64,000 nt of DNA from Haladaptatus halobius. GTDB lineage: Archaea; Halobacteriota; Halobacteria; Halobacteriales; Haladaptataceae. Of the stretch, positions 45,853 to 55,963 are shown one piece after another. The stretch spans positions 1,116,001 through 1,180,000 of the forward strand of contig NZ_CP085335.1 in the NCBI RefSeq assembly GCF_020618475.1, read 5' to 3'. How positions within the stretch are numbered: position 1 is the first letter of the stretch; each line of letters begins with the position of its first letter. The notes under the pieces are model-generated. The model searched no databases and was not told the origin of the DNA. It worked only from the letters and a program-made list of their open reading frames with translations. Both the position numbers and the translations under genes were made by a program.

Positions 45853-47091
45853 ATGAGAACGCGACGCCGCCTGCTTCGAAAGCTGGCGGGGACGGCCGCT
45901 GGGGTAGGACTCGCCGGATGTTCGGCGCTCTTGGAGGACGAACCTCGGAAACGCGAGTCCCCGCTCAACCTTCCAACCAATCCGAACGCCAACCGAGTTC
46001 CAAGCCGCCAACACGCGTGGAACGGATTTTCGCGGTCGGACTCCGAGGGTAACCCGCTTTTGCCACGCCACCATCTCGTATTGCTTCTTACCCTCTCTTC
46101 GGAGCCGTCGGTCGAAGCCGCTCGACGCGTCGAGCGTGCGATGCGGACGTTGGAATCCGCCTACGACTGGTCGTCTGACGGTCTGATCCACATCCTCGCG
46201 TGGGGAACGCAGTACTTCGAACGCTTGGACGACCTTGACGCGGCTCCGATCCACCGCCCGACGGTTATTTCGCGAACTGACGACCCGAAGCTACTCGATT
46301 TCGATGCCGCGCTGGTGCTCGGAAGCGACGCACCCTCGCACATTCGGGCCGCCGAGTCGGCCATGTTCGGCGGAAAAGGAAGCCTCACCGACATCGAAGT
46401 CGGTGACCGCCTAAGCGATGTGTTCGACGTCGAAGAACGACGCACGGGGTTCAGAGGAGCGGGGTTGCCGGTCGAACACACCGACGCTGAGGGGATTCCG
46501 AAAAGTCCGCCACTTTCCGAGAAAGACCGGATGTTCATGGGGTTCCGATCCGGATTGCGGGGAACCCAGGCCAGCGAAGATCACGTGACCATCGACTCCG
46601 GTGCGTTCGCAGGCGGGACGACCATGCATCTCAGCCACCTCAAACAGTCGCTAGACGAGTGGTTCGAAGCGTTCGACGAGAGTGAGCGCGTCGCGCGGAT
46701 GTTCTCTCCGGAATTTTCACCGAAGGATGTCGCGGGATTCGCCCACGACGTACCATTCACCGATGCGGTACGTGAACACGCTCGTAAGTACGATGTGGTC
46801 GGTCACCAGGAGAAGGTCGCCCAGACGCGACAGGACGATCAGCCGGTGATTCTCCGACGCGACTTCAACACGGTGGACGGCGGCCACGCAGGCGTCCACT
46901 TCCTCGCACTCCAGCGGTCGCTGTCGGACTTCGAACGAACCCGGAAGGCGATGAACGGCTGGTACGTCCGTGACGATAGTCGGAAAATCACCGAACGGAA
47001 GAACAACGGCATTCTGGACTTCATCACCGTCCTCTCCCGAGCCAATTTCTACGTCCCGCCGCGCGAGAAACGGGCCTTCCCACGGCTCTAA
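45853..47091 (+). CDS. Tat lipoprotein, DUF7405 / Dyp-peroxidase-like
   Basis: A 412-residue protein. MRTRRRLLRKLAGTAAGVGL followed by AGCSALL is a twin-arginine lipoprotein signal. The body resembles Dyp-type peroxidases (GGTTMHLSHLKQSLDEWF; AREHARKYDVVGHQEK-like segment; HFLALQRSLSDFERTRKAMN), as in the haloarchaeal DUF7405 group. It would sit outside the cell, anchored by lipid; whether it binds heme is unknown. A long upstream extension of the frame is rejected because the signal must be N-terminal. It is divergent from the membrane miniprotein operon. Confidence 0.7.
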   Translation: MRTRRRLLRKLAGTAAGVGLAGCSALLEDEPRKRESPLNLPTNPNANRVPSRQHAWNGFSRSDSEGNPLLPRHHLVLLLTLSSEPSVEAARRVERAMRTLESAYDWSSDGLIHILAWGTQYFERLDDLDAAPIHRPTVISRTDDPKLLDFDAALVLGSDAPSHIRAAESAMFGGKGSLTDIEVGDRLSDVFDVEERRTGFRGAGLPVEHTDAEGIPKSPPLSEKDRMFMGFRSGLRGTQASEDHVTIDSGAFAGGTTMHLSHLKQSLDEWFEAFDESERVARMFSPEFSPKDVAGFAHDVPFTDAVREHARKYDVVGHQEKVAQTRQDDQPVILRRDFNTVDGGHAGVHFLALQRSLSDFERTRKAMNGWYVRDDSRKITERKNNGILDFITVLSRANFYVPPREKRAFPRL

Positions 47092-47142
47092 GGACTCTCG
47101 TCCTTCCGAATTGTTTGTACTTCCCGTGTTCCCCGGCGATGA

Positions 47143-47313
47143 TCACTCTTCGAGTTCTTCGAGAAGTTGTTCCAATTCTTCGGGAAACTCGATCTCCCCG
47201 TCTACTTCACCGTGGTTGATCTCGTGCGGGCCGGTGCCGTGATCCCAGATTTCGTGCCCTCCGTACGTCTCGAACCCGACGCTAGGTCTCCAGCCGGAGT
47301 CTTTGTGCGTCAT
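47143..47313 (-). CDS. 56-residue acidic hypothetical protein
   Basis: ATG 47313 to TGA 47143, starting MTHKDSGWRPSVGFETYGGH, then HEIWDHGTGPHEINHGEVDG and a Glu-rich tail. Composition and codon use are haloarchaeal. A His-rich centre could bind metal, but there is no known family. It converges on the Dyp-like gene. Confidence 0.5.
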   Translation of the reverse strand: MTHKDSGWRPSVGFETYGGHEIWDHGTGPHEINHGEVDGEIEFPEELEQLLEELEE

Positions 47314-47402
47314 ATGATATCATTCTACGAGGGACGACTTATGCGTTCCCCCGTTACATGGCTGAGAGCCGCTTCGCGGTACGAAAATGTTCGAGCGAAC
47401 GA

Positions 47403-47753
47403 TCACGGCAGATCTCCTTCCCATGGTGCGTTCGGCGGGCGGACGGTATCGTCGTCCCCAAACACGCCCGAGAACAGTTCGACGTGAAGCCCGAGGAGTA
47501 CAGCTTCGGACACTCCTGTCTCGTCGGATTGGTGGCTTAACAACGTTGCCAGTTCGTCGCTGGGTTCGTGGCGAACGGTTCGGTTCTCGACTTCGAACGT
47601 CACGTCGGTCGCGCCGGAGACCACATGTTCGATTTCGAGCAACGCCTGTTCTACTTTGGTTTCGAACGCTTGGTCGTCGTCCATCAGGCGTCGATCACCC
47701 CACTCTTTGGCCGCCGCGACGAATCGGTTACCGACCTCGAATTCAACCGTCAA
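47403..47753 (-). CDS. hypothetical protein, TTG start coupled to zinc-ribbon gene
   Basis: A 116-residue acidic protein starting TVEFEVGNRFVAAAKEWGDR after the initiator. The start TTG 47753 overlaps the stop of the zinc-ribbon gene (TTGA), consistent with translational coupling; no ATG lies near. It is mixed helical/beta with an acidic tail. Third gene of the operon 48159 to 47403. Family unknown. Confidence 0.6.
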   Translation of the reverse strand: MTVEFEVGNRFVAAAKEWGDRRLMDDDQAFETKVEQALLEIEHVVSGATDVTFEVENRTVRHEPSDELATLLSHQSDETGVSEAVLLGLHVELFSGVFGDDDTVRPPNAPWEGDLP

Positions 47754-47899
47754 AACGACACACCTGCCCCATCGTCGGCGAACGCAATCTCCCAGGCAGT
47801 GGGTTCCTCGCACACCGGACACCGCCGTCGAACGGCGCTATCTTCGAGATACACGAAATCGGCGAGTTGGCCACAGTCCGCGCACTCGTAGTAGGTCAT
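47750..47899 (-). CDS. zinc-ribbon miniprotein
   Basis: A 49-residue protein, MTYYECADCGQLADFVYLED and then RRRCPVCEEPTAWEI, with two CxxC knuckles spaced for a single zinc site. Such ribbons bind nucleic acid or protein partners. It overlaps both neighbours by 4 bp, so it is coupled in the operon. Confidence 0.7.
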   Translation of the reverse strand: MTYYECADCGQLADFVYLEDSAVRRRCPVCEEPTAWEIAFADDGAGVSF

Positions 47900-48159
47900 C
47901 GTTCTGGCGGGAATCGTTCCGGCGTCGGAGACGTTTCTTCGAGCGCACCGTACAGGGCGATCAGCAAGCCAATAAATACGAACAGAACTGCCAGACCGAC
48001 CAATCCACTCAATGAGGATTGACCGACGAAGTCTCCACCGGACCAAATCGATGGAATGGTATTGAAGATTCTAAGCGCGCTCAACACGACCCACCCGGCG
48101 AAGAGTAGGATAGCAGCCAACAGTACGGGCGATTGCTTGCCAGCAGTTCGTAGGCTCAT
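47896..48159 (-). CDS. two-helix membrane protein
   Basis: An 87-residue protein with helices VLLAAILLFAGWVVLSAL and GLVGLAVLFVFIGLLIALYG and a Pro/Glu tail. It leads the small operon with the zinc-ribbon gene (ATGA overlap). Function unknown. Confidence 0.6.
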   Translation of the reverse strand: MSLRTAGKQSPVLLAAILLFAGWVVLSALRIFNTIPSIWSGGDFVGQSSLSGLVGLAVLFVFIGLLIALYGALEETSPTPERFPPER

Positions 48160-48247
48160 GGGTTCCTCCTATGCCACAACGTACCACGCCGACCGCCAAA
48201 AAACTACTCCGCGATCTCGGCTTCGACTGAGCCGCACATGTCGGGCG

Positions 48248-49069
48248 TTACTCCGCGATTTCCCAGTCGGCCTTCTCCGCGGCCTCAGCTAGCGGGACGA
48301 ATTCCCAGTCGGCGGCGGCCGCGATTGCCTCATCCTCGCCTTCGATTCCTACGAGAACCATTCGCTCGGCGAAGAACATCGAGTGGCGGTCGATGTTTGC
48401 AAGGCGCTCCGCGGGCGCGGTTCCGCCGCCATTAAAGAAGTCGAGATCCACCTGCTTGTCGCGCTGGAATTTGTTGATAATGTGAGCGGGAACCTCGCCC
48501 ACGAGGCCGACCCAGTCCGCCCAGCCAGCGACGTCGGCGGCGACGGTTCGAATGTCGGCAAGCCGCTTTGCCGCCTCGTAGGTGAATGCCAGCGTCATGT
48601 CGTCTACCCCGCCGCCGTGGGGGCCAACGGTCGACGGTGTCTCGGTCGATTCGTTTGACTGCTCAGAGGTACCTGCATCCACACGGTCATCGGACGCAGC
48701 CGTATCTGCAGCGGTCGGGGTTCCATCCGACTGACCACCGGCGGTGCCAGTGGCCCCAGCGCCGGCGCCGCCGGACTCGACTGGAACGCCGACCGGTTTA
48801 TCCTCGTTTTCACGAGGGACGCGCGGAAGTGAATTCGAACCCGTGTTTGCCGTCGTTGAATCGGCATCCGCGATTCGAGAGTCGTCGGACGCGCCATCCG
48901 TGGGTGCGTCCGATTCCGAAGTCGTCTCAGCGTTCGACATTGCAGTCGAACTCTCCGAGTCGTCTATCGGGTCGCCTTTTTCACGCCAGAACCAATCCCC
49001 CGGTTTTAAAGTGTTCTCTGTATCGGTCTCGCCTGCGTCCAGGTCATCGAGGTCTATCCTGTCAGTCAT
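48248..49069 (-). CDS. DUF7124-like protein partnered with AOR homologue
   Basis: A 273-residue protein. Residues 1-150 are a long disordered Asp/Ser/Thr/Gly-rich stretch; residues 155-273 are a folded domain (DDMTLAFTYEAAKRLADIRT; WADWVGLVGEVPAHIINKFQ; FFAERMVLVGIEGEDEAIAA). The folded part resembles the haloarchaeal DUF7124 family. The start overlaps the AOR stop by 4 bp, which implies a functional tie with that enzyme. Chemistry unknown. Confidence 0.65.
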   Translation of the reverse strand: MTDRIDLDDLDAGETDTENTLKPGDWFWREKGDPIDDSESSTAMSNAETTSESDAPTDGASDDSRIADADSTTANTGSNSLPRVPRENEDKPVGVPVESGGAGAGATGTAGGQSDGTPTAADTAASDDRVDAGTSEQSNESTETPSTVGPHGGGVDDMTLAFTYEAAKRLADIRTVAADVAGWADWVGLVGEVPAHIINKFQRDKQVDLDFFNGGGTAPAERLANIDRHSMFFAERMVLVGIEGEDEAIAAAADWEFVPLAEAAEKADWEIAE

Positions 49070-50844
49070 CGTTCGATCGAATGGTCGGCAACCGGTGTCT
49101 GGTCGTCGACGGCGGCAGTCAGGTCGAGTCGGTCGAGAAGTGCCCGGGTCGGACGGCCCGAGTCGCTCCAGCCTCGTGCCACGTAGTAGCGCTCTCGCAA
49201 TGATTCGAACGCGGCAGGGTCGATGCTGTGTCCATCGGTTGGGCCACCAGAGAGCGGTTTTGTGAACACGTCCGGAAGTGCATCCTCTTCCTTCGAGAAT
49301 CCCTCTCGAACGTTAAACAGTCGAATCAGTGTCCACACCCGCTCGCCGACGGTCCACAGAGCGCTGGAGTCGTACTCGCGGCCCACGGCTGCCAGCCACT
49401 CCGCGCCAAGGTCCTCCCAGAGCACCTCCCCCATAAAGTCGTCCGCGATAAGGCTCCAGAGGACGGATCTGACGTTTTGCTCGGTCACGACGATCCGAAC
49501 CCGATCCTCATCGGTCCACTCTTTGCTGAATACTTCCGTTTCCACCGGGCGAGCGCGTCGATGACAGCCACCCCGGTCGCTCGTTGCATACGCGAGCGCC
49601 ATCCCCATTGACCCGCGAGGGTCGTAGGCGGGCAGTTCCATCGCCTTCACCGTCGGGATGAGGTTCTCTCCGCCGAACGCCGATACGGCCGCGGCAACAC
49701 CATCTGCAAGCACGTCGCCCAGCGGCGTCGCTCTCGTTGCAATTTCTTCGATGAGTGTTCGCGCGGCCTCGGCATCGCCGAAGTCTAACTCCCGATCGAT
49801 GACGTCGTTTTGGCTGGCCCGAATCGCCCACGCGACCACATTTCCCACACTAATGACGTCTACGCCGAGCCGATCACACGTTTCACCCAAAATTGTCATG
49901 GCGTCGAACTCGTCGACGCCGAGTTCTGCGCCAAGGCTCATCGCTGTTGCGCCGCGGGGAACGTACGTACCGTTTTCCGTTTCGATCCGGAACCCACCTG
50001 GCAGAGTATCGTCATCGTGTTCGCGCTCATTGGCTACCTCGTGAGCCGCCTCGATGCCGATGTTGTCGGTCTCCTCGAACTGCCCCTCCTGCCAGCCCCG
50101 CGTCGAGAGGATGCCAACTTCGTTCGCGAAATCCACAGTTTCTAATGTTCCGCTTGCCCGTTGCCACTTCCCAACATCGTTTTCCTGGTATCGATCGGCG
50201 TATTCCGCTCTCAAATCGGGCAGTTCGTCCGGCCTGTCACCGTTCGCAACGACTGCCTTCAATCGCTTTGCACCCATGACTGCACCGGCACCGCCTCGTC
50301 CGGCGTGGTGTTCGGCTCCATCGGACGCGATGGTTGCAAATCCGACACGGTGTTCACCAGCCGAACCGACGCACGCGACTGCGGCGTCCGGAAATGCATC
50401 ACACGTATCGACCGCATCCCTTCCCCACAGGTCTTCGGCCGGTGTAACGGTCGCGTCGCCGTCCTCAAGTTCGATGATAGCCGGTTCGGCAGCGCAACCG
50501 TTGACGAGTAGTCCGAGATGGTCGCCGAGGGCACCCGTGAAACTGGCTGCGAACTCCCCACCGCTGTAGGAGTCGAGAAATGCCCCCGTCAACGGCGACT
50601 TCGTTACTGCGGCATATCGAGGTTCGCCGGGTAAGAGCCCCGACAGTGGTCCCGTCATAAACAGTAATGCATTGTTCGGCCCGAGTGGATCCGTTCCGGC
50701 GTCAAGTTCTTCGTAGAGGTACCGAGCACCGATTCCCTTTCCCCCGACGAACCGACGTAGCCAGTGAGCGGGCACCTGCTCACTCTCGACCATGCCGGTC
50801 GATAAATTCACCCGAAGCATCCGGTCTGGCGTGACCGTTGTCAT
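49066..50844 (-). CDS. aldehyde ferredoxin oxidoreductase homologue lacking cluster cysteines
   Basis: A 592-residue protein of the AOR family (tungsten enzymes oxidising aldehydes). The N-terminal cofactor domain is clear: MLRVNLSTGMVESEQVPAHW, FVGGKGIGARYLYEEL and GRGGAGAVMGAKRLKAV. The later domains show CDRLGVDVISVGNVVAWA and LAYATSDRGGCHRRARPVE. The usual CxxCxxxC before the middle domain is absent (TLPGGFRIETENG sits there), and the later cluster Cys position reads SLIADDF. The [4Fe-4S] site therefore seems lost, so catalysis is uncertain. ATG 50844 is chosen over a longer frame. It is cotranscribed with the DUF7124 gene. Confidence 0.85.
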   Translation of the reverse strand: MTTVTPDRMLRVNLSTGMVESEQVPAHWLRRFVGGKGIGARYLYEELDAGTDPLGPNNALLFMTGPLSGLLPGEPRYAAVTKSPLTGAFLDSYSGGEFAASFTGALGDHLGLLVNGCAAEPAIIELEDGDATVTPAEDLWGRDAVDTCDAFPDAAVACVGSAGEHRVGFATIASDGAEHHAGRGGAGAVMGAKRLKAVVANGDRPDELPDLRAEYADRYQENDVGKWQRASGTLETVDFANEVGILSTRGWQEGQFEETDNIGIEAAHEVANEREHDDDTLPGGFRIETENGTYVPRGATAMSLGAELGVDEFDAMTILGETCDRLGVDVISVGNVVAWAIRASQNDVIDRELDFGDAEAARTLIEEIATRATPLGDVLADGVAAAVSAFGGENLIPTVKAMELPAYDPRGSMGMALAYATSDRGGCHRRARPVETEVFSKEWTDEDRVRIVVTEQNVRSVLWSLIADDFMGEVLWEDLGAEWLAAVGREYDSSALWTVGERVWTLIRLFNVREGFSKEEDALPDVFTKPLSGGPTDGHSIDPAAFESLRERYYVARGWSDSGRPTRALLDRLDLTAAVDDQTPVADHSIER

Positions 50845-51878
50845 CCTATAGCACATCGGGAACGACGATGTTAAGAATTGCCCTGGAAGGAACGAGAACC
50901 GTCCGTTCCTGCGGACAATCGGCTCACCAATCCTCTTCAAATTCGCTGTCCGAATTTTCATCCATCGGACTGGTTATGAACAGCCTCGTCTGGGAGTGCA
51001 TCGAGTCATGGTCTCAATAGGTAAGTCCTCGAGACAGAGTGGATTCGTGTCGCTGTATACTTCCCTGCGACAAGGGGAACGAGCACAGCAGCGCGAACAA
51101 CTAATACCCACTCTGACGTTACAAGTGCTCTTCATCGGAGTTGGCGTGAATGATTTACTCGAAGCAGAACGGCGAATGATCGAGTCGGTCGGTAATCCGC
51201 GCCCAATTATCAAAACGACCGAAGCGATAGCTTAGAGAGCTGGGCAGCTCGACGGACGGCTGCGGAGCGAAGGAAACCGAATTGACAGAGGAGATGTAAT
51301 AATTTGCGCAACAGAATTGGTTCTGAATGAACCGGTTTTAATGGGCAATAGCCGGCATTTTGAGCGCATCGACGGTCTTACCGTCGAAACTTATTAACGT
51401 ATATGACCGTAGGCTAACATCTGAATACTGAGCGAGCTTTGAAGGATAGGGCTCGTCGGTATGAGTATCGGAGGAAGAATCATGGTTCCGACGATAGTTT
51501 AAGCTCGCTTCGCTGCCAACACCTACAACGAACACGCGAACCGTCAATTCGAGAAGCGATACCGTCGCAATACTACCGAAAAAAGGGACGACGTTTAGGT
51601 CGACTTCCGCCGTCTCCGAATCGAACGCTTGTAGAACGCGATATCTTGCTCGCTCGCTCCGTCCCTCACTCCACGGCCACCGTGTACCGGCGCGTATCCA
51701 TCACCACGTTGGAGCCGCGTAATGACCGTCCGACTGTCTGCCACCAACGTCGGTTTCCGCTGGTACTGATTCGACTAGTAGGTGATTCAGTGTCTGAAGT
51801 AGATGATCTACATGGAGGCAATCTGAATCTCTCAACGAATGTGCCGGGATATTAGGGAACGGCGGAAAAAGTACGATC
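50845..51878. other. 1-kb stretch without a secure gene
   Basis: Frames are open on both strands, but none is convincing. The best is plus 50996-51235 (79 codons, ending LLEAERRMIESVGNPRPIIK), which could be a small gene or the end of one. The remainder, 51240-51878, has shifting composition, no motif and no RNA gene, and may be decayed sequence. The last 40 bp precede the SDR gene. Confidence 0.3.
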
Positions 51879-52775
51879 ATGACCGGGACAGTCGCCGTCA
51901 CCGGAGGCAACGGCCGCGTTGGCCAGGGCGTACTGGCGCATTTGAACGACGAGGGCTACTGGACTGTCAACCTCTCACGGGGGAAGCGAGCGGAGGAGCA
52001 GTCGGATGCGTATCTCACGACCGATTTGCTGGATGCAGGCGACGTCTACGGGTCGCTTGCGAAGAGCGATGCCGACGCGGTCGTCCACCTGGGGATGCTA
52101 CCAACGCCGGACGGAACCCCTGGATATCGAACGTACGAGAGTAACGTCATGTCCAGTTATCACGTGCTGGAGGCCACGGGTACGCTTGGAATCGACACGG
52201 TCGTTCTGGCGTCGAGTTTCAGTGCGATGGGTGGCGGCTTCGAGCCGGACGGCGTTACCGTTGACTACCTGCCCGTAGACGAACACCACCGTCTCACACC
52301 GTCGAACCCGTATGGATTAGGTAAGCAGACGCTCGAAATCGCTGCCGATGGGTTCGCACGCCGCGTCGATGACCGGCCACAGACCATCACATCGCTCCGA
52401 TTTCCGTGGGTCGTCGACGATACCCTCGCCCGCGAGACGTTTGTCGAGAATGATCGAACGCTGAGGGGGATGCGGAACTCGGAGCACTACCATACGCAGC
52501 GCAATACGCTGTTCACCTACGTTCATCTGTCGGACGCGGTCGACCTCGTCCGGCGATCCGTTGAAGCCACCTTCGACGGCCACGAGCGCATCTGGGTGTC
52601 AGCGCCCGACACCAGTGCCGAAACGCCCACTCGTGAAGTCATCGCGGATGTCTTCCCCGATGCCGAAGTTCGAAGTGATTTCGGCAAGGACGAGTATTCA
52701 GCGCTGGTCGACACCGCCAAAGCAAGGACTCTGTTCGACTGGGCACCCGAGTGGAGCTGGCGGCAGCTGGCCTGA
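51879..52775 (+). CDS. extended SDR, NAD(P)-dependent epimerase/dehydratase
   Basis: A 298-residue Rossmann protein. The nucleotide loop is VTGGNGRVGQGVL at residue 7, followed by AVVHLGMLPTP, the catalytic SSFSAMGG and NPYGLGKQTLE (YxxxK) and SLRFPWVV. Such proteins act on nucleotide sugars or related substrates; the substrate here is unknown. ATG 51879 follows a purine-rich stretch. It is isolated. Confidence 0.88.
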   Translation: MTGTVAVTGGNGRVGQGVLAHLNDEGYWTVNLSRGKRAEEQSDAYLTTDLLDAGDVYGSLAKSDADAVVHLGMLPTPDGTPGYRTYESNVMSSYHVLEATGTLGIDTVVLASSFSAMGGGFEPDGVTVDYLPVDEHHRLTPSNPYGLGKQTLEIAADGFARRVDDRPQTITSLRFPWVVDDTLARETFVENDRTLRGMRNSEHYHTQRNTLFTYVHLSDAVDLVRRSVEATFDGHERIWVSAPDTSAETPTREVIADVFPDAEVRSDFGKDEYSALVDTAKARTLFDWAPEWSWRQLA

Positions 52776-52886
52776 CGAAGTAGTGTCGATAGGGGAGAAG
52801 GAGAGGGACGGACCGAACGCGTCGAGGACGCCGAAAAGCCTTAAGGTCGTAGTCAGTGCCCACACGAACAGCATGGAGGCGTCTGG

Positions 52887-53369
52887 TTGCTACTAATCGA
52901 AACAACGCTGGTTACGCAAGCGCAAGCGGATTCGCAGTTGATCGTCCGGGTGTTGATCGAAGGTGCAATCGGTGCGATAATGCTGTCAGTCATCGCGTTT
53001 CTCCTCTCCCGCTTCACCAGAGACATCGTCGGCCGTTCCCTACTCGTCATCCTCTTGTTCGCTGCTGCCGGGGCATACTTCGGCTTTGCCGCGGGGATAC
53101 TTCCGAGACCGAATCCGATCTGGTTGCTTATCGAGTTGGTGCAGGTTATTATCTTCGGCACTCTGGTCTTGCTCGGGTGGCGCGGCTCTCCGTATTGGAT
53201 TGCTGCCGGATGGGCGTTGCATCCATTCTGGGATGCGTGGCACTACATCGGACCGGGACAATCATTTGCGCCGATGGCCTACGCGGTCGCCTGTTTCAGT
53301 TTCGATTTGATCGTTGCTGTATTCATCATCCTCGCCTATGGACTCGGACTACTCGGGGGTGCTGAGTAG
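52887..53369 (+). CDS. five-helix membrane protein (DUF6010-like)
   Basis: A 160-residue protein with about five helices. The segment IAAGWALHPFWDAWHYIGPG has the His and WDxxH spacing seen in DUF6010 membrane proteins, a weak match by pattern. The start shown is TTG 52887; no better start was found. It follows the SDR gene by about 110 bp on the same strand. Function unknown. Confidence 0.6.
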   Translation: MLLIETTLVTQAQADSQLIVRVLIEGAIGAIMLSVIAFLLSRFTRDIVGRSLLVILLFAAAGAYFGFAAGILPRPNPIWLLIELVQVIIFGTLVLLGWRGSPYWIAAGWALHPFWDAWHYIGPGQSFAPMAYAVACFSFDLIVAVFIILAYGLGLLGGAE

Positions 53370-53446
53370 CACTCCTTGAGAAAAGCCCTTGATTTGGATT
53401 TTGACCCTTGCAGAGCGTCATTGCTGCTACGATGAAGCGGGCGGAC

Positions 53447-54662
53447 TTATCGATAGATGCCGAGAAATCGTTTGAGATGGCTCAGTATCCGACTACCTGA
53501 AGGGTTTGCTACTGTCTCTCCTTCGAGTTCCTGACGTTTTGCTCGTTCTCTGCCACGGTCGTCGCGTAGCCGTTGGTTTTCGAGTTCCAGTTCTCGAAGC
53601 CGCCTTCGAGTTCGGTGATCGTCTCGATGCGTTCGCGTTCCCGTTCGTGAAGCGGGGCTGTACCACCATTTGTGACGGCCGCTGTTGATTCCGGCGCTGG
53701 GAGCCCACTTCCGTCGTCTCCGTCGCTCTCGGCCATGTCGGTGCTGGTGCTGGCATCGTCGTCACTCGGCGAGAAGGACTCCGTCGTCACGTTCGTCGCC
53801 CGGTCGATGGTCATCTCGCCGTACGTGCTCCCGTCGGCGTCCCACTTCTCGCGGTGAAGTCCTGACCGACGAAACAGCCTGTCCATCTGGCTCGTATCGC
53901 CACTCGTCCAGAAGGCGAGCAGGCAACAGAGCGCCATATCCGCTTCCGAGTGGCTATCGTAGTCCCCGGTATCGCCGCGCCAGAGGCGTTCGAACTTCGC
54001 GCTGTTCGCCGCCGAGCGTGCGCGTTTAACCACCTCCTCATCGGCGAGGTTCGTTTTTGAATCCGGAGATGTTGCCTCCGCTACTTGGTAGTTGCTCTCC
54101 ACTGACTCGTCCGATTCCGACGCATCGTCTGGTGCGACGTGGACGTCGTAGACGGTCGTGAGTGCGTCGGTCCGATCGTGAATTCTCGCGGGCGACCCCC
54201 CAATCCGATCACCAGTGACGGTGAAAAAGCGACCGTTCTCGTAGAGTTCGACGGTACCACGGCGATTCCGTCCCGGGGGAGGGTGTCCTTGACAAGTACG
54301 TGATACCCCGTTCCGGATGGACTGGTTTCAGTATACGAATCCAGTTGGTTGATGATCGTCACTGCCCAGTCTGCGGTCTCTCCGTCCAAATCACGGACAG
54401 CGTCAAGGTCGACACCGACGAACGGATCATCCTCGGTAAAGATGAAGCCGACCCCGTTTCTGGAATTGTCGTCGGCGTGTGCAACTGCATCCTCGAAACA
54501 GACCCATCTCTCAGGTTTGTTCGTGGACGCGTACTGTCCGGTAATCGGGTTCACCGGGATTTTCGTCGGCTTTTCACCGCGTGACTGGACGCGCCAGCAG
54601 ACCCACTGTTCGTATTCGAGGAGTGCTGGTGGAACGTCCGCATCTGTTGGTAGTTCCGTCAT
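53447..54662 (-). pseudogene. element-type primase/polymerase (NrS-1-like), two frameshifts
   Basis: Starts MTELPTDADVPPALLEYEQW at ATG 54662. The primase-like domain shows PVNPITGQYASTNKPERWVC, GVGFIFTEDDPFVGVDLDAV and SYTETSPSGTGYHVLVKDTL. Near 54255 one base is missing; the next frame continues RGTVELYENGRFFTVTGDRI and the helix-bundle SEADMALCCLLAFWTSGD and MDRLFRRSGLHREKWD. Near 53530 another base is missing; the last frame ends SGSRILSHLKRFLGIYR at 53447. Corrected, it is about 405 residues, the length of small viral/plasmid primases. No other replication gene lies beside it, so it is an orphan remnant. Confidence 0.75.
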
Positions 54663-55487
54663 GCGTTCTTGGTATCTCTCCGCTGGACAGCGGGTCGTGA
54701 ATACTCCTAAAAACGAATTCGTACTATTTGGTCGTATCTGAGCTTGGTGGAAGTGATCAAGATGGCGAATCATTCGCTCGACTGTTCTGCGTTCGCGCTA
54801 CTGGAGGAGATTTACACCTCTCAGAACACGTCGCTAACGGCGTTTCTCGCCCGGAAATCAACGCTATTGGCGTCTCCGGAAGTGTACTCCCCGGAAATCG
54901 CCCGGGAGAACGGCTGTTGTCGAAGTATGTGGAGAGGCCACGAGTTGTTGCTGCGGCAGTTACCGAATTGGGAAGCACGCGGATTCGAAAACCGGGGAAA
55001 GACGCCGGTTTGCTGGCGGATATGCGTTAATAATAAACGGTCAAAATCGCCATGGTCGGCATACCGTAATCGCCGGGCAGAAGGGATTTATAGCATTATT
55101 AATCCAGTTGAACACTGGTAGTTTGCTCGCTTCTATTCAAGAGAGGAAATGCGCCGAATTTACCGAATAATCGGTTGTGGCGGTCTGACACCGGCATGTA
55201 TGGTTTCCGGTGTACGATGGTTAGATTGCCGTTCCCTGAAACCGCTGATTTCGCCGGTAATACCTGGGGTGTACCGGCGAACCCTGTTTTCGAACTCGGG
55301 GAGATGGTCCTCACTTCATTACAAGTCGTATCGTCGTTCAAGGTATCGACGAAGAGAACCGGCGTACTCGCCCGGATTCGGCAATCGAGCGGTTCGAGGC
55401 GACCACTGTCGACCCCCGCGAACTTGGGTTGGTTTAAAATTCGAAAACAGTAGTCTACACCCCTATCGTCCGTTGAATTCCCGGAAT
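54663..55487. other. 825-bp stretch without a supported gene
   Basis: Several long frames overlap on both strands, none with motifs or a hydrophobic pattern, and their compositions are typical of chance frames. The first 60 bp upstream of the primase start may hold its promoter (AT-rich at 54710-54730). No tRNA, repeat array or terminal repeat is seen. Confidence 0.3.
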
Positions 55488-55685
55488 ATGGTTGAGTTAT
55501 ACACTGGCGTTTTTGGCAGGTACGCCGACTACTTCGGCAACAAGTGGGAGATGAAGGATGTGGATCACCCTGAAAAGTAACCATTGTTCTTGGAATACTC
55601 CGATGGTATGTTCGACGACACTGCACCTGTGACCTCGTACATCAGTTGCTTCGTCGCAGGTGGTTACACCTCCCAGCGCAAGTAA
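55488..55685 (+). pseudogene. unidentified gene remnant with internal stop
   Basis: From ATG 55488 the plus strand reads MVELYTGVFGRYADYFGNKW and on to DHPEK, then TAA. In the same frame it continues LEYSDGMFDDTAPVTSYISC to GGYTSQRK and a second TAA at 55683. The two halves have the same composition, so this looks like one small gene or gene end with a nonsense change. I do not recognise it. Confidence 0.3.
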
Positions 55686-55963
55686 ACGAAGTCGATTGCA
55701 TTTCCAATAAGCTGTCGTCAGTAGGTCGTCTTGTATCGGCGGTGTCCCCAACCAGTGGAGGCTTCACCGCTACTCGGTGTGTGAATTGAAATTCGTCTAT
55801 TGTCACCGTGCTCTGTTGCAGTAGATTCTGCGTTTCGGCGCGACGACGGTGACGTACTCAGTGATGCAGCCACCGGCATTATCGACGATTCGATAACGCT
55901 GTCGCTCGGCGGTCGAGTGCGCGAAAAATGATTTATTCAGTCGGAATTAGACGCATGTCTGAT

